From NCBI GenBank assembly GCA_001314905.1, contig LJZT01000018.1, positions 1 to 53,091 on the forward strand: DNA of 53,091 nt. Reading direction: 5' to 3'. Positions within the stretch are counted from its first letter, which is position 1; each line of letters begins with the position of its first letter. The notes below the pieces were generated by a model. It made no database searches. It was not told the DNA's origin and saw nothing but the letters and a program-made list of their open reading frames with translations. This DNA is from Phormidium sp. OSCR (GTDB taxonomy: Bacteria > Cyanobacteriota > Cyanobacteriia > Cyanobacteriales > Geitlerinemataceae). The position numbers and the translations under genes are program-made. Shown here one piece after another: positions 33,380 to 41,694 of this stretch.

Positions 33380-33410
33380 GAGTGAAGGGTAATTTCCCTT
33401 CAGGTCGAAT

Positions 33411-33669
33411 TTATCGAATCTGTTGGAGAGCTTGTTGAATCTCGTTGTAGGCGGCGGTGTCTCCTTGGTTTTGGAACAAACGTGCGGCTTGTTCCCTCCT
33501 CGGAGATAGTGCCGGTGCGATCATTCAAGCCAGCCCGCGCTAAAGCACGACCTGCATAGGCTTCAGCATAGTCTGAGTGCATTGAAATTGCCATTTCATA
33601 ATACAGAATAGCTTGCTCAAAATCTTCGTTATTTAAGGCTTGAGTCCCCTGATTGAAATTGGAAGGCTA
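33411..33669 (-). pseudogene. Fragment of a TPR-repeat gene, truncated and frameshifted
   Basis: Read on the minus strand, 33669 to about 33480 encodes NFNQGTQALNNEDFEQAILY followed by YEMAISMHSDYAEAYAGRAL, a good TPR unit without a start codon. After GLNDRTG the frame is lost. Another frame then gives AARLFQNQGDTAAYNEIQQA ending Leu-Gln-Gln-Ile-Arg and TAA at 33411. The same end pattern (AASLYREQGDSETYQALQSL) closes the intact gene at 33862-34305, so this is a decayed paralogue of it. Both the 5' part and the reading frame are missing, so no product is expected. Confidence 0.75.
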
Positions 33670-33772
33670 AATTTTATCAATTTAGCCGGAGATATGGGAG
33701 CCTATTACCGAGGTGTGATGGCTTTGAGCCTTGGGGGGCGATCGCTCCCAGGAATCAGTTTTTGAGAAAAAT

Positions 33773-33809
33773 GTCAGTTTCTTACCTAAGTATCAGGGAA
33801 GAAACTGAC
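33773..33809 (-). terminator. Intrinsic terminator of the TPR gene
   Basis: An 11-bp perfect stem, GTCAGTTTCTT (33773-33783) with AAGAAACTGAC (33799-33809), 15-base loop. On the minus strand it is followed by ATTTTTC. It lies about 50 bases past the stop codon of the TPR gene. Confidence 0.75.
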
Positions 33810-33861
33810 TTTATAAGTGACACTCGTCAAATGGGATAGTGACTTAGGAAACGAGATAAAT

Positions 33862-34305
33862 CTACCGCAGCTCTTCAATCAATGACTGAAGAGCCTGGTA
33901 GGTTTCACTGTCACCCTGTTCCCGATACAAACTAGCCGCTGTCTCAAGGTCAGAGATGGCCTCAGATGTGTTACGCATTTCTTGATGTAAAAATCCGCGA
34001 GCAACATAAGACTCTGCAAAATCAGGGTCAACTTGAATAGCCTGGTTGTAGGCAGCCAAAGCTTCCTCAAGATTGCCTCGATCGAACAACGAGTCACCTC
34101 GTTCAAGGTGAGGTAGAGCAGCTGAATTATTCTGAGCGTAGATTTCTGATTCGTTCAGAATAAGGGAAGCGTTGATTTCGTTAGACTGATACCAAATTGC
34201 TTCAACTGAGGATGAAACCTTATTACTGGCTTGAGCAATTTCGGGAACTAGCCCAATCACCCCGACCAGAGTAACGGTTATCGCGATAACCTGAGGTGTT
34301 TTCAT
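33862..34305 (-). CDS. Secreted TPR-repeat protein
   Basis: 147 residues from the ATG at 34305; a GTG at 34317 would add four residues. The signal peptide MKTPQVIAITVTLVGVIGLV is followed by a likely cleavage after AQA near residue 27. After a linker come one and a half TPR units: LERGDSLFDRGNLEEALAAY, then NQAIQVDPDFAESYVARGFL and a further helix pair ending at the C-terminus. It is periplasmic and probably a protein-interaction module. A broken paralogue lies directly downstream and a DUF1036 gene, also secreted, directly upstream, so the two intact genes may be cotranscribed. Confidence 0.82.
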   Translation of the reverse strand: MKTPQVIAITVTLVGVIGLVPEIAQASNKVSSSVEAIWYQSNEINASLILNESEIYAQNNSAALPHLERGDSLFDRGNLEEALAAYNQAIQVDPDFAESYVARGFLHQEMRNTSEAISDLETAASLYREQGDSETYQALQSLIEELR

Positions 34306-34376
34306 GATTTTTAGCACCGGCTATAAGTTGGCAAGATTACTAGCATTTGCTAGCTTGTAGATTCAGGAATTTTTTC

Positions 34377-34874
34377 CTAATTGTCGTAGGAGCTTTGAGT
34401 CAGATTTAATGTAAAGCGGGTGGCTCGAGGTCCAATATCTATTCGTTGAAAACCCTGGCGTCGATATCCTGACGAACAATTAGTACCCTGAGCAGTAAAA
34501 GCTTCGCTTCGAATACAGAAGGCGGAGTCTCCACGCCAATACCTTGTTCTACCACCTCGCTGAGTCTGACCATAGAAGTAGTAATATCGGTTCCGCAATG
34601 GTCCAGGTACTACAGTCTGACATTGCCTTGGACGCAGAGTATACCAACCCCGAGAGTCCCATCGAGTGAGTGTTTGACGTGGACGATTCCTCCTCACTCT
34701 GTCAAGACTAGAAACGTCAATATACGTTGGATAGCCAACAACTACCTCTACCGGTGCGAGCGTTTCATTACAGATCCTCAATTGAGCTTCACTGGCTTCA
34801 GGAAGAGCCACCAATCCCGCACAGAATACTGAAACGGAACCAAGAGTTTTTATGAGAAAATCTTTGTTCAACAT
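34377..34874 (-). CDS. Secreted DUF1036 protein
   Basis: 165 residues. The signal peptide (about 1-30) ends near ALPEASEAQ. The mature part matches DUF1036: LRICNETLAPVEVVVGY, a Trp-rich strand RWDSRGWYTLRPRQCQTVVP, RYYYFYGQTQRGG, then FCIRSEAFTAQGTNCSSGYR and FQRIDIG. The four Cys residues of the mature part could form two disulfide bonds. The family is bacterial, secreted or membrane-associated, and of unknown function. Confidence 0.85.
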   Translation of the reverse strand: MLNKDFLIKTLGSVSVFCAGLVALPEASEAQLRICNETLAPVEVVVGYPTYIDVSSLDRVRRNRPRQTLTRWDSRGWYTLRPRQCQTVVPGPLRNRYYYFYGQTQRGGRTRYWRGDSAFCIRSEAFTAQGTNCSSGYRRQGFQRIDIGPRATRFTLNLTQSSYDN

Positions 34875-35360
34875 AAGCGAATCCCCATTGTAACTAAGGG
34901 GGGATAATTTTAACTTCTGAGATACCCTTGACTAAACGTAGATTTAGACGGCTGGGGATCTAGCCTATCCCATCCATGGGAAAGCTCTGGTCTGAAGCCA
35001 TAAATCCGAACAGGTCCACAGTGACACCCCAAGGAATCTGGAAACTCAAGGGTGGGACATCTTCCCAGAGAGGGATGATTGGTAACTTGAGTTGGCTTTA
35101 GACTTTGTGCTTTAGACTTTGTTGGTGCTGTGATACTACAGTTCTAAGCAGCACAAACCGCAACGTCAATTCATAAAGGTCAGAAAAAATTGCCTGAACT
35201 TTTGGTGATTTTGCGGGAATAAAGTTCATAAAGTTCACAAAGTTCATAGAAATAACCAAAATTAAACTTAATTTGTCCGGACATCTCATGAGTTCAGAGT
35301 CATAAAGTTCATAAATACCGTGTTACAGTGGTATTTGGATCATCTTCTGGCAACCCCCCT
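34875..35360. other. Regulatory-looking intergenic region before the STAND pseudogene
   Basis: 486 bases without a convincing gene. A 14-base tandem duplication GCTTTAGACTTTGT lies at 35095-35108 and 35109-35122. The promoters of the DUF1036 gene (minus) and of the STAND pseudogene (plus) must be here. The triple 9-base repeat at 35221-35248 is listed separately. Confidence 0.4.
35221..35313 (+). repeat. 9-base tandem repeat AAAGTTCAT plus a distal copy
   Basis: AAAGTTCATA (35221-35230), AAAGTTCACA (35230-35239) and AAAGTTCATA (35239-35248) follow each other with a period of nine bases; a fourth copy lies at 35304-35313, 47 bases before the ATG at 35361. Such phased repeats are compatible with operator function. 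Confidence 0.65.
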
Positions 35361-37617
35361 ATGAACCCAGCCGAAGCCCAAACCTTACTCAACCTCGCTC
35401 AGACTCTGGTGTCTGAGAAAACCGCAAAACCCCTAGATGAACTGGAACTCGCGGTTCTTGAGGGAATACTCCTGGGACAGACCTATGAGCAAATTTGTCA
35501 AGACCAGAACTTCGCTCAGGGGGTTGACTATATTAAAAAGTGTGTCGCTTACCAGCTACGGCGGCGGTTGACCCAGGCCATGAAACGAAGCGGCTACTTA
35601 ACGGCAGACGCAGACAACCTAAAAAAAAAGACCTCGCCCGTAAACTTCTCGACCTTCAAACACAGATCCAGACCCCGCCGGCCACCTCATCTCCAACGCC
35701 AACCCCGTCTCCCAATCCTACGATTTATGGACCGCCTCCGTCACGACCTCACCATAATCTCCCGGCCCTCGAAGCGAGTCGCTTTATTGGCTACGATCGC
35801 CAACTAATCCAACTCCTCAAACTCCTCGGCGACTCCCACCCCGCTCATCGCCTTGGCATTCAAGGGATTGGCGGAATTGGTAAAACCACCCTAGTTCTCG
35901 AAGCCGCCTATCGCTGTTTGCTCCTAGAACAGTTTGAGGCGATTGTCTTTACTTGTGCACAACGACAGCGACTGGTGGGCGATCGCCTGCTGCGGCGTGT
36001 GAAACGCGATCGCCACCTCGCAGACATCTTGCACACCATCGCCCGAGTTCTGCAATATCCCCACATCCTCGCGGCTGACTTCGAAGTGCAAGTTGAGCGT
36101 ATTCAAGATCTCTTAAGTCATCGCCGAGTTCTCCTCATCGTCGATCACCCGCCCTAATTACTCATCACCTTCAGGAGAAAGGATTATCCCTAAATCCCAA
36201 CGAGCATCAACAACTCTTGGACAAAACTAGCGGTATACCGGGGGCGATCCTCTATCAGATTGCGCGACTAGCAGCGGGTTATCCCTTAAAAATACCTGTA
36301 GCTATCCATCAATCTGATCGCCTCACTCACTACTATTTCGAGGGTGCCATCATGCCTTTACGAGGTACTGAAGTTCATCGCTTACTGATGGCGGCTGCAC
36401 TTTTCCCCCAACCGATGTTAGCCAAGGCACTTTATCAGGTGGCTTCAGTCAACAATTCCGAGGGACTAGCCAAGTTACAACGCCGATTTCTCTTGAAACA
36501 GACGCCAGAAGAACGCTATCAAATGCTCCCCCTGACTCAAGACTATGCTCTCAGAGAACTTCAGCAAAATCCTGAGTTTGAAGAGACGGCTCGTCAGCGT
36601 TGGCTGGCTTGGTATCAGCAAGTTTTGGAAACTGATCGCCCCCAAGAGGCCCGTCAATCTCTGACTCGCTCAGAATTGGAAGCTGAATGGGAAACGATTG
36701 TTGCCGTGGTTGACTGGTGTATGGGTTGCGATCGCTATCAAGAGGTGATTGAGTTTTGGCGATGTCTTAATACCTATCACGATGATCAATCCCAAACCCG
36801 CGATCGCCTGACGGATTTAATCAGTTCCCTAGACTGGGAAACATGGCTCATGGAACAGGCCCAGATCCGTCAGGATTGGTCAGTTTTAGTGGAGGTGATG
36901 TGGCAAAAAGGCTGGAAAATTTTACAAAAAGGAAAGCCCAAACAGCTTAATAATGCCGAAGAATTATTACAAGAAGCCTGGAAGTTGCGGGGAAATTGTA
37001 ACTCAAAAATGACAGTAAACTTAATACTTACTATAGCTAACTTAAACATAAAAAAGCAAGCATTTGCTGAAGCACTCCAATGGCTAGACCAAGGCGAATC
37101 CATCATTCAAGACCACCTCAAAGCCAATTATAACTCGACTCACCTGAATTCTGACTCCCCTGAAATAAGCCACTATAAAGCTCAGATTCTGTCCAGTAAA
37201 GGCGAAATTAACTACAAAATAGAAAATTACTCAGCCGCCAAACAATGCTTCGAGAAAGTTTTACAAATAGCCCAAACTTTAGACCTAGATCAGACCGAAT
37301 TTCTTAGTAAAAATTGGCTCATTCATATCGCAATTCAAGAACAGGACTATGAACAAGCCAAATCTCTAGTGACGGAAGCCCTAGAAGCCGCCCAAAAACG
37401 AGAAGATACCTACCACATCGCTTTCTGCTTAAGGGCGTTTGCCGCAGTAGAATTAGCACGAGATAACCGTAGCCAGGCGATGGCTCTTGTTAACCAAGCT
37501 CTCCAATAGTTCCAAGTCCTAAAAATGCCCGTAGAACTACAAGAAACTCAAGTTTTTTTAGACATCATCAAGTCTCAAAAAAATATAACTCGAATGGTCT
37601 CCTGGACTGGAGAGTGA
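35361..37617 (+). pseudogene. Broken STAND NTPase: vMAP-like HTH, NB-ARC, helical repeats
   Basis: Three frames carry one protein. Frame A from the ATG at 35361 gives MNPAEAQTLLNLAQTLVSEK, then LDELELAVLEGILLGQTYEQ and IKKCVAYQLRRRL, an N-terminal HTH of the vWA-MoxR-associated type. At the A9 run 35621-35629 the protein continues one base back, with FIGYDRQLIQLLKLLGD and the P-loop GIGGIGKTT (35864-35890). Walker B RVLLIVDHPP is followed by TAA at 36155. The sequence resumes in the third frame from 36151 (ALITHHLQEKGLSLNPNEHQ), so roughly 70 residues that normally lie between Walker B and this segment are gone. The helical repeat part runs to a TAG at 37507-37509, past which the frame continues naturally (FQVLKMPVELQETQVFL) to TGA at 37617. 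Three lesions make function unlikely. Confidence 0.8.
35624..35630 (+). other. Slippery heptamer A AAA AAG in frame
   Basis: Nine A residues followed by G; the phase A_AAA_AAG agrees with the reading frame from 35361. A -1 shift here joins the HTH part to the NB-ARC part exactly. It may be a programmed or transcriptional slippage site, or simply the place where one A was lost from a run of ten. Confidence 0.5.
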
Positions 37618-38254
37618 CGCCAAACAACACTAACGTCAGGGGTGCATCTCAATGGGGGCGATCGCTTCAGATCTCACGCCATTCAAGTCCGTTGTTAACA
37701 GATAGAACCTTATGCCAAGGAATTACTGAAGCTAATGTCAGAGCGACTTCAAGAGATGATAACTGACATTAAACTTTCGTTGCCGGGGGGAGTTGATCTC
37801 AAAAGAATGAGTGAGGTCGGTCGTTGATCGATCCGACCTGGATGTCCCGATATTGGGTGTTTAAGGTTTCAGGTGGTTCACGGAACTTTGATGGCTGATA
37901 AAAACCCTTGCTGTAGGGCGATCGCCAGCGGCCACTAGCCAGCACTCTTTGTCTCAAGGGTCTTTAGGATGCTTGCCCTGAACTTTATAGCATTTTTCGA
38001 AATGCTTGCTATACATTAACGCTGGGGGAGGGCGAACAGTGTTCAACGAGCGATAGTCGAGGTGCCATCCCCTCGGTGGGAGGGGTTAGGGGTGGTTTCC
38101 CCTACAGCGATCTATGGCACGACCTTGAAAATATACTATTAGCATCTTTAAATAGCTATAAAATTTTTTGCGCAAAAAGCGACGGGTGTATTGCTTGAAG
38201 GTTGACGAGTCTGGTAGACTGAAAGCGTATTTGCAATGAACGGGTATATGACCA
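37618..38254. other. Intergenic region with hairpins before the giant helicase gene
   Basis: 637 bases with no gene recognised. AGCATTT (37989-37995) pairs with AAATGCT (38000-38006) around a TTCG tetraloop, a very stable small hairpin. A copy of the GC-rich dispersed repeat lies at 38062-38103. AT-rich sequence at 38125-38170 probably holds the promoter of the next gene, but no clear -35/-10 pair was found. Confidence 0.45.
38062..38103 (-). repeat. Single copy of the GC-rich dispersed repeat
   Basis: On the minus strand it reads GGGGAAACCACCCCTAACCC, then CTCCCACCGAGGGGATGG, matching the units at 6651-6738 with a hairpin between CCCCTC-like and GAGGGG-like parts. Confidence 0.6.
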
Positions 38255-41200
38255 ATGAGTAGCCAGCAGCGATGCCACGCCCTAAAAGTGAATCGATGGG
38301 ATAAAGTGCGGCAAAACGGCTACGGTTTTTTGGTGACAGAGGGGAAACCGCTCAATGTCTTGTCTTCCAGGAAAAAAACAACCCCCGTTAAACCTGGCAA
38401 GGAAGTATTTTTTCACTTTACTAAATTACCGCAAGAAATTAAGAGTTGGTTTACTCGTGAGTATTCTGGAAACCCTTTACTGCCAAAAGTTTCTTTTACC
38501 ATCAAAACCACTAACAAAGGAGAAGAAGCAGAAAATATCCGCCTAGAACCTCATCTTACTCAGGAAATTTGTTGGTATCAGAACGGTCAGTTATTATCTC
38601 TCCAAGGGGGTCAAGTTGTTGAAAAATGGCCAGACACCGATCCTGATTTTTTAGAAAGTAGCACTTTTTTTATATGTGATGTTTTTAAAATCCTACCAGG
38701 CTGCGAATCGGAGCAAGATTATGTCGCTCGCATCCAAAAAAAATTCGTCCTGGGTGAAGATCGGATCACCCAAGAGGTTCACCGCTCACTCACGCAACAC
38801 TTAAACTCCTATCTAGTGGCAAAAGTTAAGGAGGTTATCCCTAGGATATTCACCCGAGAATCTTTAGTCGCCTTCTGCGATCGCCTCGATCAACTTAAGC
38901 ATAGTTTTGATTTTGATTTATCCCCGAGAGCTCAAAACTATCTGAAGGAGCGTTTAAGCCAACTTCCTTCTGATATTTTAACGGATGAGTTGGTCAATCG
39001 AGCGACAGGACATCTCCCCGGCTTTTTGGAAATGATTTGGAGACAAAAAACAGAAACAATGCCTTGGCTGGCTCTGGATATAGAATCAGACGGAAATCAC
39101 ATATGGGAATTTGCCCTAGTGGGACAACAAGGGGAAATCTCTCACTTAAAAAATCCTACTGATGAGCAATTAAAAGGCGAGCTAACGAAACTCCAAGACG
39201 GACAAACCCTGATTGGACATAACCTTAAAGTTTGGGACTTACCGATACTAGAAAAACACGGCTGTGATGTCAAAGAGTTAAAGATGTTTGACACACTCTT
39301 AGAGGAAATACAACTGAATCCTCTCCGTTTATGTTACGCTCTGGATACGGCACATACAGCAGCAAAAGATGCCCAGAAAACCCTAGAACTTGCCCGTAAC
39401 CAATATTTACGAAACCATGGACCTGCCCCAGTTCAAAAAAGTGCCCATCACGAGGCGGATCGGTTTTTCCTAAATTTTCAGCTTCATCCTTGGCGAAAGG
39501 AAATTGATCCCTTACTTAATCAATCAGTCAAGACCTTAATTATTGGTTCCGATGACTATGCTTATTTCCTCATGCTGCCTCCGGTTCTCCAGGTGATTCA
39601 ACCGACTGCAAAACCTAGTCATTTCAAAGGACAGGGTGAGCAACTTTTTCAGCGTTATGTAACAGAAATCGAAAAACTGGGCTATAAGGCGATCGCTGAA
39701 CTTGCTCCTGGACGTTTGCGGCATCAATGGGAACTAAGCCAGGAGACATCAGTGCCAGATATTCCTCCTACAGTGAACATTGTCTATTGTTCAGTGAATA
39801 ACTATTTACGTTCAGATGTTCGCAGTAAAATCGATGAATGGGGAGCAGAAGAAATCCATCTAATTTTTCCAGAAACTCTTCCGTTACAGTCACGACAATC
39901 TATCCGCACCTTGAGCCAACATGAAGTGGAAGAAAAAATACAAAAAACAGGAGATTGGACGAAATTTGCGGTGGGGCGTAGTTATGTACCATTAGATCGT
40001 TTGGGCGTGAGACCAGAAGAACTACTCGGGAACCCGGATAAACCTAACGGGTTAACTCGTTTCTGGTTAGAAAAAACGATCCAGGGAGAAATTCAAATCT
40101 GGGGATGTTTGAATCCAGAAGATATTGAGCAGCACTTTCAACAGAAAATCATTGCTCACTCAATTGAGAATCAATCCTGGGCAACTTGGCTCTTACCCGT
40201 TTTCAGACATCATAAAACAGAACCCTTACCAGATGTTAGACTCACTCCAGAAACTCCCTATCGAGCTGAATATTGGTCTGCCCTATTGCCCCTCATTCAG
40301 TATTATGCTAAAGCTTCGAATCGAATTATTTTAGCGGTCAATGAATTTGAGGAAGTTTCTCAACTCCAAAATCTGCTATGCGATCTTTGTGTTCGGGATA
40401 AATTAAACGTTAAATGGAAAGAAGTCTTAGCCAGTCATCAAGATGATCTGCGACTAAAAATCAGGAAATTAATTCGTCAAGACAACACCATATTAATCCT
40501 GCCGATGCAGCAATTAGAAGCCAGCATTCGGGAATTACAAGTTGAACATTTAACCGCGATCGCACCCCAAGACTTTGACTGGGATAAGCTGACGATTATC
40601 CTAGAGTCTTTGCCAGTCAATCTGATTCCAGCATTACAATTAGCACCCTCAGATTGGTTGATTGAAACTTCGAGGGAAGACTGGGAAGATTCGACGGAGA
40701 ATGAGCAGAACCCAGATGAAGAATCGGAGGATGAAGCCTTAGAGGAAGACGAGCCATCCCCTGAATCAACAGAACCAGAGTATTACTCAGAAACGGAACG
40801 CCAATTCAATTTAGAAGATAAAGCCATCGCTTGTCTTTCGCTACTGCAAAAAATTGGGCTTTGGCTTTCAGAACGTTACCCAATTCGTTTAGTTTGCCTC
40901 GATCCTCGATTAAATGCGGTCAGTTTTTGGGCAACAAAAGACTGGTTAAAACGAGATGTAGTGACGGAAATCCCAGTCATTGACCGAGTAACAGATCTCG
41001 CAAAATTGCATTTTCATCAGCCCGGACAGTTGGAGTTGTCTGACCTTGATGAAAACCACTGGAAAGAGGCTATCAGCCAAGGGTTTCTGTTTGGTTCCTC
41101 ACTCAGAGATGAGCAAGTTCAATACTTACGCAATATTATACCTCGTCAACTTGATCATCAATTTATTAGTCTGCCGACTGGGGGTGGTAAGTCAATTATC

Positions 41201-41680
41201 TTTCAAGCACCGGCACTCTATCGAGGCTATTCGACTCATCGTTTAACCGTCGTAATTTCGCCGTTAAAAGCGCTGATTAAAGACCAAGAGCGATCGCTGT
41301 GGGATAAAGGATTTATTAGTACTGTTATTGGGCTAACGGGGGATATGACTCGCGAAGAAATTGAAGATAGCTATCGGCGAATTCGCGGCGGAGAATGCTT
41401 ACTCGTATACACCGCCCCAGAGCGGTTTAGAAGTGCCAAATTTCGGGCAGTTTTAGCAGAACGTTTTAACCGTGACGACTCTGGCCCAGAATATTGGGTT
41501 TTCGACGAAGCCCACTGTCTATCAATGTGGGGGCTAGATTTTCGCCCCGACTATTTCTATGCCGCCAAGTTTGTTAACAAGGAACGCCAAAACGGTAGGA
41601 GATCACCCATTTTACTCCTATCTGCAACCTTAAACGAACAGGTCATCAGCGATTTGCAAAACACTCTCGACTTAACTTAA
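38255..41680 (+). CDS. N-terminal part of a giant nuclease-helicase: OB-like, DEDDh exonuclease, RecQ N-lobe
   Basis: 1141 residues. Residues 1-100 (NRWDKVRQNGYGFLVTEGKP, VFFHFTKLP) resemble a cold-shock/OB nucleic-acid-binding domain. A 3'-5' exonuclease of the DEDDh type follows at about 270-385: DIESDG (275-280), GHNLKVWD (321-328, Asp328) and HTAAKDA (367-373), so all five catalytic residues are present. A long middle region ends in a strongly acidic linker (about 806-850). The last 190 residues are the first RecA lobe of a RecQ helicase: LPTGGGKS (973-980), TAPERF, FDEAHCLSMWGLDFRPDY (DEAH 1084-1087) and LLLSATL. The motor then stops at a TAA, and the second lobe is encoded by the next ORF 14 bases on in another frame. 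Alone, this ORF could still be an exonuclease but not a helicase. Confidence 0.85.
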   Translation: MSSQQRCHALKVNRWDKVRQNGYGFLVTEGKPLNVLSSRKKTTPVKPGKEVFFHFTKLPQEIKSWFTREYSGNPLLPKVSFTIKTTNKGEEAENIRLEPHLTQEICWYQNGQLLSLQGGQVVEKWPDTDPDFLESSTFFICDVFKILPGCESEQDYVARIQKKFVLGEDRITQEVHRSLTQHLNSYLVAKVKEVIPRIFTRESLVAFCDRLDQLKHSFDFDLSPRAQNYLKERLSQLPSDILTDELVNRATGHLPGFLEMIWRQKTETMPWLALDIESDGNHIWEFALVGQQGEISHLKNPTDEQLKGELTKLQDGQTLIGHNLKVWDLPILEKHGCDVKELKMFDTLLEEIQLNPLRLCYALDTAHTAAKDAQKTLELARNQYLRNHGPAPVQKSAHHEADRFFLNFQLHPWRKEIDPLLNQSVKTLIIGSDDYAYFLMLPPVLQVIQPTAKPSHFKGQGEQLFQRYVTEIEKLGYKAIAELAPGRLRHQWELSQETSVPDIPPTVNIVYCSVNNYLRSDVRSKIDEWGAEEIHLIFPETLPLQSRQSIRTLSQHEVEEKIQKTGDWTKFAVGRSYVPLDRLGVRPEELLGNPDKPNGLTRFWLEKTIQGEIQIWGCLNPEDIEQHFQQKIIAHSIENQSWATWLLPVFRHHKTEPLPDVRLTPETPYRAEYWSALLPLIQYYAKASNRIILAVNEFEEVSQLQNLLCDLCVRDKLNVKWKEVLASHQDDLRLKIRKLIRQDNTILILPMQQLEASIRELQVEHLTAIAPQDFDWDKLTIILESLPVNLIPALQLAPSDWLIETSREDWEDSTENEQNPDEESEDEALEEDEPSPESTEPEYYSETERQFNLEDKAIACLSLLQKIGLWLSERYPIRLVCLDPRLNAVSFWATKDWLKRDVVTEIPVIDRVTDLAKLHFHQPGQLELSDLDENHWKEAISQGFLFGSSLRDEQVQYLRNIIPRQLDHQFISLPTGGGKSIIFQAPALYRGYSTHRLTVVISPLKALIKDQERSLWDKGFISTVIGLTGDMTREEIEDSYRRIRGGECLLVYTAPERFRSAKFRAVLAERFNRDDSGPEYWVFDEAHCLSMWGLDFRPDYFYAAKFVNKERQNGRRSPILLLSATLNEQVISDLQNTLDLT

Positions 41681-41681
41681 C
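41670..41681 (+). other. 5-base tandem duplication at the split of the giant gene
   Basis: The sequence ACTTAACTTAAC contains CTTAA twice (41671-41675 and 41676-41680). With one copy removed, the reading frame of the upstream ORF continues as Asp-Leu-Thr-Ser-Asp-Leu-Thr into MTQHLPIQ of the downstream ORF without a stop. The duplication also creates the TAA that ends the upstream ORF. Confidence 0.8.
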
Positions 41682-41694
41682 ATCCGATCTAACA

